A stretch of DNA of 64,000 nt. Source: Oceanospirillum linum. Its GTDB lineage: Bacteria; Pseudomonadota; Gammaproteobacteria; Pseudomonadales; Halomonadaceae. A model generated the notes under the pieces. That model did no database searches, had not been told where the DNA came from, and was given only the letters and a program-made list of their open reading frames with translations. The stretch spans positions 62,001 to 126,000 of the forward strand of contig NZ_MTSD02000005.1 in assembly GCF_001995095.2 (NCBI RefSeq), given 5' to 3'. This document shows positions 26,859 to 35,414 of this stretch, piece by piece; the first letter of the stretch is position 1; the number at the start of each line of letters is the position of its first letter. The position numbers were made by a program, and so were the translations under genes.

Positions 26859-27751
26859 GCCCGGAAGCTCTGATTCTGGTACTGATTTCAGCCTGCCTAC
26901 ATGCAGGCTGGAATCTGATCGGTAAGCAGCAATCGCCCAGCCAGGCATTCTTTGTGATCAGTACCTTCTTTGGGGTTCTGCTGCTCTCTCCCTGGTTATG
27001 GCTTAACCCCGTTGCTCTGCCGGATTGGAAGCACCCTTTTTGGCTATGGCTGATTTTTTCAGGCTTCTTTCAGGCGATCTATCTGACTGGATTGGCACGG
27101 GCTTATAAAAGCGGTGATCTGTCAGTATCGTACCCGCTCGCCAGGGCGCTGCCGGTTGTACTTGTGCCGCTTTGTTACAGCTTGTCGGAACAGGGCAGTC
27201 AAATCAGCAGCGGGCACTTTCCTGCTGTGATTCTGATTGTGGCCGGGGCTTTGCTATTACCTCTTAACCGACTAAGGGATTGGCATTGGCGGGCTTACCT
27301 GCAGCCATCCATTCTATTTGTACTTCTGGCTGCTGTCGGAACAACGGGCTACTCACTTGTTGATGCCCATGGTATCAACATTTTGCAGAAGGATGCGGGC
27401 ATGAACCCTTACCAGGCCGGGGCAAGTTATGTGCTTTTACAGGGAATGACCTGCCTGTTATGGCTGGCTCCCTGGGCTATGTTCTATCAGGAAGAGCGCC
27501 GGCAGGCGTTTCGTCTGATCCAGGCACCAAAATGGATGATCTGGGCAGGGCTTTTTATCATGTTGACCTATCTGATGATTCTGGCCAGTTTTGCCTTGGT
27601 GGATGAGGCTAGCTTTGTCGTTGCTTTTCGGCAGATCAGTATTGTTTTAGGGGTTATTGCAGGTGTTGTTCTGCTCAAGGAGCAACTGAGCCGTTTAAGA
27701 GTGGTGTCGGTTAGTCTGATTTTTTTCGGTGTTGTGCTGATCAGTCTGTAA
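26855..27751 (+). CDS. EamA/DMT family permease in the phnWX operon
   Basis: A 298-aa inner-membrane protein with about ten helices in two EamA repeats (first with CLHAGWNLIGK near residue 15, second near 155-290, ending VSLIFFGVVLISL). The start is TTG 26855, overlapping the phnX stop as TTGA, with AGGGGA 7-12 bases upstream; no in-frame ATG fits the first helix. The DMT superfamily exports or imports small metabolites. In this operon it might handle alanine, an acetaldehyde-related product or another phosphonate; the sequence does not decide this. Confidence 0.87.
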   Translation: MSPEALILVLISACLHAGWNLIGKQQSPSQAFFVISTFFGVLLLSPWLWLNPVALPDWKHPFWLWLIFSGFFQAIYLTGLARAYKSGDLSVSYPLARALPVVLVPLCYSLSEQGSQISSGHFPAVILIVAGALLLPLNRLRDWHWRAYLQPSILFVLLAAVGTTGYSLVDAHGINILQKDAGMNPYQAGASYVLLQGMTCLLWLAPWAMFYQEERRQAFRLIQAPKWMIWAGLFIMLTYLMILASFALVDEASFVVAFRQISIVLGVIAGVVLLKEQLSRLRVVSVSLIFFGVVLISL

Positions 27752-27781
27752 TCACAGCAGGAGCACCGATCTTATCTGTTA

Positions 27782-27815
27782 TTTCAGGGCGGAGATGTTT
27801 TCAGGGCGGAGATGT
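27782..27815. repeat. Tandem duplication of a 17-bp unit
   Basis: TTTCAGGGCGGAGATGT occurs twice back to back (27782-27798 and 27799-27815) just after the phn operon. It looks like a recent slip or a small binding-site pair; function unknown. Confidence 0.8.
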
Positions 27816-27847
27816 GAAGCAGACTCTTCAGCTTATGCCGCAGGGAG

Positions 27848-27893
27848 GCAGTTCAGCTCAGAATTTAGTTTTAATCCGGAATAGCTGAACTGC
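27848..27893. terminator. Inverted repeat between the phn operon and a small gene
   Basis: GCAGTTCAGCT (27848-27858) and AGCTGAACTGC (27883-27893) are perfectly complementary with a 24-base loop. There is no T run, so a terminator role for the converging genes is only probable. Confidence 0.45.
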
Positions 27894-27915
27894 AATAGAC
27901 ACTGGGGCGAGCCAG

Positions 27916-28086
27916 TCAGTAATCGCTGTGGTTACGGGGATTCGGGTTGTCCCAGCGATCTTTACGCACATGATCGGCTTTAATACGAACCGCTTTTGGC
28001 TTTTGTGCCAGCTGTTGCAGGCTCATCCAAAGGCCGGTGCCGATTACCGCAGTTAAAATCAAAGAAACCATCATTTCTAAGGCCAT
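27916..28086 (-). CDS. 56-residue single-span membrane protein, unknown
   Basis: A short frame of 56 codons begins at ATG 28086 with AGGAG 9-13 bases upstream and ends at TGA 27916-27918. The product has one hydrophobic helix (MVSLILTAVIGTGLWMSL, residues 6-23) followed by a basic tail rich in Lys, Arg and Asp (KAVRIKADHVRKDRWDNPNP). The strong ribosome site and the clean helix-plus-tail shape support a real gene. I know no family for it. It lies between the phosphonate and iron regions and faces the converging phn operon. Confidence 0.7.
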   Translation of the reverse strand: MALEMMVSLILTAVIGTGLWMSLQQLAQKPKAVRIKADHVRKDRWDNPNPRNHSDY

Positions 28087-28292
28087 AGGGAACTCTCCTG
28101 TACAACGCGCTAAAGTGGGTGGTTTTGCTTTAGCCGGATCATGTGTTACCCAACGCTAAGATCGGGGGTATAAATACTGTGTACACTTTGAGACTAACCC
28201 ATAGGGAAATAGTTGCCAACTAAATGCTGTTTTTTCTTACTGTTTTACGTGACTTCTTAATGACACTGTTTATTGGCGGCGGGTGGTTATCA

Positions 28293-28319
28293 TAAAAAAA
28301 GCGCCCACAGAGGGGCGCT
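28293..28319 (-). terminator. Terminator of the first TonB receptor gene
   Basis: Read on the minus strand, AGCGCCC and GGGCGCT form a 7-bp stem around CTCTGT, followed by seven T. It lies 30 bases after the receptor stop. Confidence 0.9.
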
Positions 28320-28348
28320 AAAGGATACGTCGATTGGTAGAGTCAGGA

Positions 28349-30652
28349 TTAGAAGGTTACATTCGCTGAGAACCAGAAGTTACGTGATTTATCTTTGTTG
28401 TTGTAATCATCGTAGTAGATTGGCTCGTAAGTTCCGTCACCATTATCCTCAAAAGCGACTGACTGGCTGGTAAAGTCCTGATCCAACAAGTTGTTAACAC
28501 GGCCCGTTAGAGTCAGGTTATCCATAGCCTGCCAGGCGGCACCCAGGTGCAGTACTTCATAGCTTTTGAAGTAAATGTCACCATCGTCAGTACTCTCGTC
28601 GAAGCGTTTACTGCGGGCTTCCATTGACAGGAACACATTCAGGTCATCGCGGGCCATCCAGTCCAGCGTGGCATTCGCCATATGCTTGGCTGTGCCGGTC
28701 AGAGGCTGGCCTTTATCTGCGCCGCTATTTTGCTCACTGTCGGTATAGGTGTAGTTTGCGCGAACAGAGAGTGTCGGCATAATCTCATAGCTACCGGCAA
28801 GCTCAAGTCCTTTAATGGTGGCTTTATCAATATTCACTTTCTTAGAAAACTCGTCGTAGCCTAAGTCTGCCCAACCGTTACCGATATCGGCGCAAGGCTC
28901 AACACCTCCGGTTGCCTCACAGCTGCTCAGGTCACCTTGGCTCGCAATTTTGTCTTTAAAATTGTTTTGGAAGAGTGTGGCGTTAAAGCTGTGACGTTTA
29001 ACCGGGTGTTGCCAATAAACAGCAACTTCGGAGCTAACACTGGTTTCCGGTTCAAGATCCGGTGTACCAACAAATGGCTTGGTACCCTGGCCACCGAAAC
29101 CTACAATACCTGGGAAAAGGTCGGTTGTTTTAGGTGTTTTATAACCGGTACTGACGCCACCTTTAACGGTCCAGCTGTCAGCCAGTGCGTAGACACCATA
29201 AAGGCGGGGGCTGAACTGGCCACCAAAGGTTTCATGGTCGTCGTAACGCAGGCCTGCGGTCAGAACAAAGTCGTTGGTAATAGCCCAGTTATCCTCTGCG
29301 AACAGAGACCACATGTTGTGTTCCTGTACTTCCCCGGCTTTATATTCGTCGCCATACATTCCAAAAACGCCATCTTCCAGCTCACCGCGAATCACCTGGA
29401 AACCGGTAATAACCTGGTGGTCGCCTAAAGGAATATCCAGTTTGCCATCTAATGTGTATTGACGGCTTTCCATTGGGCGGTCCGGGCGAGGCAGGTACTT
29501 CTCACCGGATAGTGTCTGTAGCTCTGCTTTTGATATGCCTGCATAGGGGTTGTCCGCAGTGGCTGTACCCTTGGCTGCAGCGTACATAAGATCCATATCC
29601 GCACGCTGTTCTGCGGTTAACGGGAGTGTCCGGCCATCATTGGTTGTGCTAAGACTGGAGAAGTTCACCAGACTCATGATGTCACCCCAGTGACCTTCAT
29701 GGCTCAGGGCCCATTCCTCCCGATTAAACTCTTGTTCATCTTTGTAGCCAGCGCGAGGGGAGCTGTCTTTATACCAGAGGCGATCAATGCTATCGACGGT
29801 ACCAACCTGACTACCTTCGTTATCGTAAACCTGTTTAGAGGCATCATAATCAAAGGTTAGCCTATGGTTATCATCAGGGGTAAAGATCAGACTCAGACCA
29901 CCGGCTTTATTGGTGTTATCAACGGTTTTCCCGCCACTGCCATATCCCAGCTCCCGCTCATGAACGGTGCCGGATGGATCGGTGACATCAGCATAGTCCG
30001 GGGTTGAGGATTCTTTGTCATAGATGCTTCCGCGAAGCCCCATCATCAGCTTACCAGGTACAACAGGGCCCATGAAGGAGAAGTCCAGGGTTGTGTCATC
30101 ACCGTAGTCATCGTTGGTTTGAACGGTGCGGCTAGCTGTAATAGAGCCAGACCATTTCTCAGCATCACGTTTGGTGATCACGTTGATCACACCGCCCATG
30201 GCATCAGCACCATAAAGGGTAGAGGCCGGGCCACGAATAACTTCGATGCGCTCAATTGAGTCCAAAGGTGGGATATGGTTAAACTGGTTGCCACCAAAGT
30301 TATTGGGGTAGATGTCACCGTGGTTATTCTGACGACGGCCATTGATCAGAATCAGAGTGTAATCAGATCCCATGCCGCGCATGGAGATACTGCCCTGACC
30401 GGTTTTATCCCGGGTTTCACCAACGTCAACACCTTCCAGGTCTTTTACTGCATCCAGAAGTGTTGTGTATGGACGGGAACGAAGCTGCTCTTCGGTTATG
30501 ACCGAAATACTGGCCGGTGCATCGGTGAGTTTCTGTTCAAAACCTGCAGCGGTAACCACCACAGAATCCATATTCACCTGATCTTCAGCGTGAACGACCG
30601 CAGCAATCGCTGCACTCAGTCCGAGTAAAACAGGACGAAAAATAGTCTTCAT
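28349..30652 (-). CDS. TonB-dependent siderophore-type receptor (CirA/FepA-like)
   Basis: A 767-aa outer-membrane receptor. The signal peptide ends near residue 22 (VVHA-ED). MDSVVVTAAG is the TonB box region. The plug domain runs to about residue 160 with RSRPYTTLLDAVKDLEGV and the IERIEVIRGPASTLYGADAMGGVINVITK block, typical of FepA/CirA. A 22-strand barrel follows and ends in FWFSANVTF with the C-terminal Phe. A Fur box lies 94 bp upstream, so it is made under iron limitation. The ligand is probably a catecholate, by likeness only. Confidence 0.93.
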   Translation of the reverse strand: MKTIFRPVLLGLSAAIAAVVHAEDQVNMDSVVVTAAGFEQKLTDAPASISVITEEQLRSRPYTTLLDAVKDLEGVDVGETRDKTGQGSISMRGMGSDYTLILINGRRQNNHGDIYPNNFGGNQFNHIPPLDSIERIEVIRGPASTLYGADAMGGVINVITKRDAEKWSGSITASRTVQTNDDYGDDTTLDFSFMGPVVPGKLMMGLRGSIYDKESSTPDYADVTDPSGTVHERELGYGSGGKTVDNTNKAGGLSLIFTPDDNHRLTFDYDASKQVYDNEGSQVGTVDSIDRLWYKDSSPRAGYKDEQEFNREEWALSHEGHWGDIMSLVNFSSLSTTNDGRTLPLTAEQRADMDLMYAAAKGTATADNPYAGISKAELQTLSGEKYLPRPDRPMESRQYTLDGKLDIPLGDHQVITGFQVIRGELEDGVFGMYGDEYKAGEVQEHNMWSLFAEDNWAITNDFVLTAGLRYDDHETFGGQFSPRLYGVYALADSWTVKGGVSTGYKTPKTTDLFPGIVGFGGQGTKPFVGTPDLEPETSVSSEVAVYWQHPVKRHSFNATLFQNNFKDKIASQGDLSSCEATGGVEPCADIGNGWADLGYDEFSKKVNIDKATIKGLELAGSYEIMPTLSVRANYTYTDSEQNSGADKGQPLTGTAKHMANATLDWMARDDLNVFLSMEARSKRFDESTDDGDIYFKSYEVLHLGAAWQAMDNLTLTGRVNNLLDQDFTSQSVAFEDNGDGTYEPIYYDDYNNKDKSRNFWFSANVTF

Positions 30653-30745
30653 TCGTTAGCCCCTATCTGTTTCTTTAGACCGGACAGTAGTGAGTCCTGC
30701 CCAGTTTGTGAGTGTATTAACGTGGGGCGGAAGGTTAATGCCTTT

Positions 30746-30770
30746 GTAAATAAAAAACATTATCATTTAC
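30746..30770 (-). promoter_or_regulatory. Fur box before the first TonB receptor
   Basis: On the minus strand GTAAATGATAATGTTTTTTATTTAC carries the GATAATG hexamer of Fur sites inside GTAAAT...ATTTAC arms. It sits just upstream of the receptor gene. Confidence 0.75.
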
Positions 30771-30903
30771 ATTCTTTACATATAGCAGACGGTAGCAGGG
30801 GGCAAGCCTGTTAACTTTTCTTTATTTTTCTGTATCAGTATCAGGCGGATAGCAGGTTTTCAGGGAGGGCCGACCGTTAAGAACTGTAAGGATCTGCCGG
30901 ATA

Positions 30904-30947
30904 GCAGTGATTGAATTGTAAGCTGGGTGGCAGTGATTGAATTGTAA
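30904..30947. repeat. Direct repeat of 18 bp, period 26
   Basis: GCAGTGATTGAATTGTAA occurs exactly at 30904-30921 and 30930-30947, in the gap between the divergent receptor and the MBL hydrolase gene. Function unknown; a paired protein site is possible. Confidence 0.8.
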
Positions 30948-31039
30948 ATAGTGGCAAGGGACAATAGATGACATATTGTCAGCGCATGTCGCTCGCGGAC
31001 GAGGCATATCAATGAGTTTATCAGCCCAGAGGCTTTTCT

Positions 31040-31684
31040 ATGCAGTATGAGATTATCCCGGTTACCGGTTTTCAGCAGAATTGCACATTATTATGGTGTG
31101 ATCGTACAAGTGACGCAGCGGTGATCGATCCGGGGGGCGATCTGGAACATATTTTGGCGCGGGTTGATGCTCTACAGCTTAGATTGACACAAATCTGGCT
31201 GACCCATGGTCACATTGATCATGCTGGTGGTACCGGTGAATTAGCTGCAAAACTGAATTTGCCAATTATCGGCCCCCATAAAGATGACGAATTCTGGATT
31301 GACGGGCTTGCCCAACAGAGCCAGATGTTTGGCTTTCCTGTGGCGCAGCCCTTTACACCAACTCGCTGGCTTAATGATGGGGATAGACTTGAATTGGGCG
31401 ATGAACGCTTTCAGGTGCTTCATTGTCCCGGTCATACTCCGGGGCATGTGGTATTTTTCCATGAAGGAGCCCGATTAGCCCAGGTGGGTGATGTTTTATT
31501 TAAGGGGTCGATTGGTCGAACGGACTTTCCCAAAGGTAATCATGACGATCTGATTCAGTCGATCCGTGAGAAGCTGTTCCCTCTGGGGGATGATATTCAG
31601 TTTATTCCCGGTCATGGCCCTATGTCGACTTTTGGCCAGGAGCGCAAGAGTAATCCTTTCTGTAGTGATCCTAATTTTGGCTAG
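31040..31684 (+). CDS. MBL-fold metallohydrolase, glyoxalase II-like (YcbL type)
   Basis: A 214-aa protein of the metallo-beta-lactamase fold with the zinc motif LTHGHIDHAGG near residue 55, a His in CPGHTPGHVVFF near 133, Asp in VGDVLFKGSIGRTDFP near 155 and a final His in FIPGHGPMSTFG near 195. It is shorter than GloB and matches the YcbL group, which has weak glyoxalase II or other thioester activity. The ATG is 31040. It stands between two Fur-linked units but has no Fur box of its own; whether it is part of the iron response is unknown. Confidence 0.92.
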   Translation: MQYEIIPVTGFQQNCTLLWCDRTSDAAVIDPGGDLEHILARVDALQLRLTQIWLTHGHIDHAGGTGELAAKLNLPIIGPHKDDEFWIDGLAQQSQMFGFPVAQPFTPTRWLNDGDRLELGDERFQVLHCPGHTPGHVVFFHEGARLAQVGDVLFKGSIGRTDFPKGNHDDLIQSIREKLFPLGDDIQFIPGHGPMSTFGQERKSNPFCSDPNFG

Positions 31685-31751
31685 AAAATCAGTTTAAGAG
31701 CTTAAGTACAGCGGTTGTAGCTGTATTATTGCTTCCGATTAACTTTTGGTT

Positions 31752-31768
31752 TTGATAATCATTATCAA
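31752..31768 (+). promoter_or_regulatory. Fur box before the two-component system
   Basis: TTGATAATCATTATCAA is a near-perfect 17-bp palindrome matching GATAATCATTATC, 43 bp before the response-regulator start. Confidence 0.92.
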
Positions 31769-31810
31769 GCACATATAATAACCCACACTTTTGTACTGTT
31801 GAGGTGGGTG

Positions 31811-32578
31811 ATGAACGCTAAATTTGATCCGCATATTCCAGAAAGTGATAAACATGATGCTGGTCGCAGTGCTTCGTTAGCCTGCAGAGTGCTGCTGGTC
31901 GAGGATGATGACGAGGTCAGCAGCCTGGTTCAGGCATCCTTGCAGCAGCAGGGCTACACTGTTGATCTTTGCTGTGATGGTGAAGCTGGTCTGGATGCGG
32001 CTTTGTCCGGATTGCATCAGGTGATCTTGCTGGATGTCATGCTGCCAGGATTGGATGGCTTAAGTTTACTGAATCGTTTGCGTGCCGGTGAGAAGGATAC
32101 ACCTGTCATTCTGTTATCTGCCCTGGGTGAAGAGCAGGATAGAATCCGTGGTTTTCATTCCGGTGCGGATGATTACCTGCCAAAGCCCTTTAGCATGCAG
32201 GAGCTGATGCTTCGTATTCAGGTTCTTTTGCGTCGCTGTTATGCCGCTGCATCACCGGACGATAATGCTGAATTGTCTGATGGCTATCTGCAGTTATGCA
32301 AAAAAGAGAAGCGCGCCTGGGTGCGTAATGTTGCTGGTGAGTCCCTTAAAAAGCTGGATCTGACACCGGTTGAATTTGAGCTGCTTTGGCTTCTGCTGAA
32401 ACAGAAAGATGAGGTGCTTAGCAGGCCATATCTTTATCAGTTGGTACTTAATCGCTCTTTCAGCCGTTATGACCGCAGTCTCGATATGCATATCAGTAAT
32501 TTGCGCAACAAAATTCGTCGTTATTTACCGGATGCGGGTCTGATTCAGACGGTACGTGGCCAGGGATATCGTTACTGA
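31811..32578 (+). CDS. OmpR-type response regulator under Fur control (PfeR/PirR-like)
   Basis: A 255-aa regulator. A receiver domain starts at about residue 24 (VLLVEDDDEV), with phosphoacceptor Asp75 in ILLDVMLPG and the Lys in YLPKPFSM near 127. A winged-helix DNA-binding domain fills residues about 150-255 (LTPVEFELLWLLL, then DMHISNLRNKIRRYLPD). ATG 31811 has GAGGTG upstream. The Fur box before it, and the iron genes around it, suggest sensing of a siderophore or of envelope iron, as PfeR does for enterobactin. The kinase gene overlaps by one base. Confidence 0.92.
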   Translation: MNAKFDPHIPESDKHDAGRSASLACRVLLVEDDDEVSSLVQASLQQQGYTVDLCCDGEAGLDAALSGLHQVILLDVMLPGLDGLSLLNRLRAGEKDTPVILLSALGEEQDRIRGFHSGADDYLPKPFSMQELMLRIQVLLRRCYAAASPDDNAELSDGYLQLCKKEKRAWVRNVAGESLKKLDLTPVEFELLWLLLKQKDEVLSRPYLYQLVLNRSFSRYDRSLDMHISNLRNKIRRYLPDAGLIQTVRGQGYRY

Positions 32579-33927
32579 TGAGTCGGCGTCTTTATGTACT
32601 GCTGGTACTGGGGATCTGTCTGGGTACCCTTCTGTTATTTGCAGCAATGCACAAAGCTGAAGATTTAATTTCACGCCACCTGACCCGTATCAAACCAGAG
32701 CATCAGCAGGTGCTGTCTGATTATGCCCGGCGCGCCAGCGAGTTCTACCAGGCGCGCAACGAGGAAGGTATGCACCGCCTGATTGCTGAAATCAATGAAA
32801 AGCATGATACCTGGGCGGCCGTCATTACGCCTAAACTGAATGCTACACTGGGCACCCATGTACCGGAAGAGTATCTCGGAGGGCTTAGCTTTCAGCGGAA
32901 GCTGGATTGGCCCGTGCACACAGTTTGGCGTGAAGTGCTGATTGGTATTCCCTTTAAAGATCATGCTGCGAGTCTGGTGTTACGCCTGCCGGAAAGTATG
33001 CACCCAAGGCCTAATCTTGCCCTATGGCATATTGGCCTTGTTTGGGTGTTACCGTTGAGTGTGCTCTTCTTTTTTACCCATTGGCTCTATCGGCACCTGA
33101 TACGCCCCATCAATATTCTGAAAACAGCGGCTAAGGATCTGGCTTTTAAAGAGTTTGTGCAGCCGGTACGTCCTCAGCTTGGCAGACGCCAGGATGAACT
33201 GGCCGTATTGGCAACGTCTTTTGATGAGATGGCAGAGCGGATTCAGCTACTGGTCAGTTCTCAACGACAGCTGATTGGCGACCTTTCCCATGAGCTAAGA
33301 ACTCCGCTGGCGCGTATGAGACTGGTGCAAGGGAGTGATTGGCCTGATGAGCTGAAACGCGCCAAAATTGATAAGGAGATCAGCCTGATAAACCAGCTGA
33401 TTGATGATGCCATGACACTGGCTTGGCTGGACAATGAGCAGCGCCGAAATCTGCCGGAACATCTGCAGGAAGAAGTAAAGCTGGATCAGCTGCTTGATGT
33501 TATCTGTGATGATGCTGAATTTGAGTTCGAGAGTAAATTATCCGGCAGCGTTATTAAGCGTCATTATGCAAAGGATCTCCTGTTAACCCGAAGCAATACG
33601 CTGGCTCTGAGCCAAAGTCTTGAAAATATCATTCGTAATGGCCTGATTCACAGCCCTGAAGGTTGTGGGCTGACCGTTTGTGTTGAGCCCGGCCCCGAGT
33701 ACTTTGTTATTCAGGTTCTGGATCAGGGTGTAGGGGTTCCTGAGGCTCAGTTGGAAAAGATTTTTCATCCCTTTTTTAGACTGGATAAGGCACGTGCCAG
33801 GCAGCAGGGTGGTTTTGGTTTAGGTCTTGCGATTGCCCGTAAGCAGGTCAGCCGTTTAGGTGGCAGCCTGAAAGCAGAGAACTATCCCGGAGCCGGACTT
33901 ATGGTCTCTTTGCTGTTGCCCCGTTGA
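32578..33927 (+). CDS. Sensor histidine kinase paired with the Fur-controlled regulator (PfeS-like)
   Basis: A 449-aa inner-membrane kinase. Two hydrophobic helices (about residues 5-25 and 150-172) enclose a periplasmic sensor region of about 125 residues. A HAMP linker precedes the phosphoacceptor His238 in LSHELRTPLARM. The ATPase domain has the N-box near NTLALSQSLENIIRNGLIHSP, the G1 box DQGVGVP and the G2 box GFGLGLAIARK. Start ATG 32578 overlaps the regulator stop as TGATG. Its ligand is unknown; a ferric siderophore or related envelope signal is likely from context. Confidence 0.93.
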   Translation: MSRRLYVLLVLGICLGTLLLFAAMHKAEDLISRHLTRIKPEHQQVLSDYARRASEFYQARNEEGMHRLIAEINEKHDTWAAVITPKLNATLGTHVPEEYLGGLSFQRKLDWPVHTVWREVLIGIPFKDHAASLVLRLPESMHPRPNLALWHIGLVWVLPLSVLFFFTHWLYRHLIRPINILKTAAKDLAFKEFVQPVRPQLGRRQDELAVLATSFDEMAERIQLLVSSQRQLIGDLSHELRTPLARMRLVQGSDWPDELKRAKIDKEISLINQLIDDAMTLAWLDNEQRRNLPEHLQEEVKLDQLLDVICDDAEFEFESKLSGSVIKRHYAKDLLLTRSNTLALSQSLENIIRNGLIHSPEGCGLTVCVEPGPEYFVIQVLDQGVGVPEAQLEKIFHPFFRLDKARARQQGGFGLGLAIARKQVSRLGGSLKAENYPGAGLMVSLLLPR

Positions 33928-34055
33928 TCTGATTGTTGTGAATAGCGTCTGGGTTTGTAATCAGGCGCTTTATGACCAGGCGTTAGCGGTCTGTATTAAG
34001 GTAAAGAGTGTAAATTTCGTTTTCCCCGTTTGAATTTCACAGCACAATAACCTTA

Positions 34056-34072
34056 TTGATAATTGTTATCAG
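34056..34072 (+). promoter_or_regulatory. Fur box before the Fpv-like operon
   Basis: TTGATAATTGTTATCAG matches the Fur palindrome with one mismatch in the arms, 77 bp before the PepSY gene that opens the nine-gene operon. Confidence 0.85.
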
Positions 34073-34148
34073 TCGTATGACGTTTTCTGTCTGCTCTCAA
34101 AGCTGGCAGTGGATGGTTGTGCCTGATGTTAAATTCTAAGGTTTTTTT

Positions 34149-34793
34149 GTGCTGGACAAACTTGCTGCTCTGTTTCCTGCCCGCACGGTGCGGGTGATCC
34201 ATATCTACAGCTCCATGATGATGCTTTTCATCATGCTGTTTTTCACAATCACAGGTATCACATTGAATCACCCTGACTGGTTTCGTTCTTCAGAGCCCGC
34301 TCAGTTAATTGAAGCGGATATCCCGCAAGGTTTACTGGATCAGGCGCAACAAACGCTGGATCTTCATGGGGATGAATCGGATCAGGTTGATGCCTTGCAG
34401 CTGGCGGTGCCGTTGCTGGGCTGGATTCGGGATCAATATCAGGTCAGGGGACAGGAGTTAAGCCTGGACTGGGATGCTGACGAAGCCTTTCTGGTTGCAG
34501 ATATACAGCAACCGGGGGGGTATAGCATTGCTGAGTTTGATCTTGCTGGCGGCGCTATGATTCTGGAACGTAAAGATGCCAGCCTGGTGCATCAGCTGAA
34601 TGATCTGCATAAAGGGCGCAATACCGGAGATCTGTGGCGGGGGTTTATCGATTTCTCTGCTGTGATATTGCTGCTGTTTACACTGAGTGGCTTCTGGTTG
34701 CTGCTGCCGCAAAAGAAGCGGCGTCGCAGGGCCTTTTCTGTCAGTGGTGTTGGGTTAGTGCTGTTTCTTTTTCTTTACTGGCACACCCTGTAA
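34149..34793 (+). CDS. PepSY-associated membrane protein (FpvG-like reductase candidate)
   Basis: A 214-aa inner-membrane protein. The first helix (residues 17-40) ends in ITGITLNHP, typical of PepSY-TM proteins; a periplasmic domain of about 120 residues follows, then two more helices with HQLNDLHKGRNTGDLWRGFIDFSAVILLL between and LSGFWLLLP. Several His residues on the helices could hold haem. In Pseudomonas the first gene of the fpvGHJKCDEF set codes for such a protein and is required for reduction of ferric pyoverdine, as I remember. Start is GTG 34149 with AAGG upstream. Confidence 0.82.
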   Translation: MLDKLAALFPARTVRVIHIYSSMMMLFIMLFFTITGITLNHPDWFRSSEPAQLIEADIPQGLLDQAQQTLDLHGDESDQVDALQLAVPLLGWIRDQYQVRGQELSLDWDADEAFLVADIQQPGGYSIAEFDLAGGAMILERKDASLVHQLNDLHKGRNTGDLWRGFIDFSAVILLLFTLSGFWLLLPQKKRRRRAFSVSGVGLVLFLFLYWHTL

Positions 34794-34851
34794 CCAGGTT
34801 TAAGATTTTGAATAAGGTTGTTTTTTTATATTGGCCTCTGGGGGGCGATAA

Positions 34852-35388
34852 ATGATGAATCAAGGTGCTTCGTTGCGAGGTTTGATGCGCGTACCTGCAG
34901 GTTTTGCCGCAGGTGTTTGTCTGCTGGTTGCCCTTGTGCAGCCTGTTCAGGCACAGGAAGACGCTCTACAGATCAGCTTTAGCTTGCCGGAGATTAAGAC
35001 AGGGCAGTATCAGCGACCTTATACCGCTGTCTGGATAGAAACCTCCCGCGGGAAAGCCGTAAAAACATTAGCGGTGTGGCATGGCGATAAAAAATGGCTG
35101 AAGGATCTTCGCCGCTGGTGGCGTAAAACAGGGCGTTACCAGGAAGGTGATATTGATGGTGCAACAGGAGCAACCCGTGGCCCTGGTGACTATCAGCTGG
35201 TTTGGGATGGTACTGACAGTAAAGGCAATGCTGTTGCACCGGGTGAGTACCAGCTTGTGTTAGAAGCTTCACGGGAACATGGCAGTCGCAGCCTGATGAA
35301 GCAGAAATTCACCTTGCCCGACAGCAGTACGCATTATCGTGTTAAAGCAGGTAAAGAGCTGGGTGCTGTTGACGTCATCCAACCATAA
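34852..35388 (+). CDS. DUF2271 exported protein (FpvH-like position)
   Basis: A 178-aa exported protein. The signal peptide ends at VQAQ-ED near residue 35. The mature part matches DUF2271: PYTAVWIETSRGKAVKTLAVWHGDKKWLKDLRRWW, then DGATGATRGPGDYQLVWDG and GNAVAPGEYQLVLEASREHG, which resembles an FlgD/Ig-like fold. It is thought to be periplasmic. ATG 34852 (Met-Met) is preceded by a G-rich site. It is second in the operon, where Pseudomonas has fpvH. Function is not known beyond that context. Confidence 0.8.
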   Translation: MMNQGASLRGLMRVPAGFAAGVCLLVALVQPVQAQEDALQISFSLPEIKTGQYQRPYTAVWIETSRGKAVKTLAVWHGDKKWLKDLRRWWRKTGRYQEGDIDGATGATRGPGDYQLVWDGTDSKGNAVAPGEYQLVLEASREHGSRSLMKQKFTLPDSSTHYRVKAGKELGAVDVIQP

Positions 35389-35414
35389 ATTAAGTACATA
35401 AAGGAAGGTATATC

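Noticed and set aside
27782-27815. CRISPR-like array from the tandem repeat
   Set aside because: Units are adjacent without spacers and only two copies exist.
28937-29428. 163-codon frame antisense to the TonB receptor gene
   Set aside because: Shadow frame within a well-supported gene, no domain seen.
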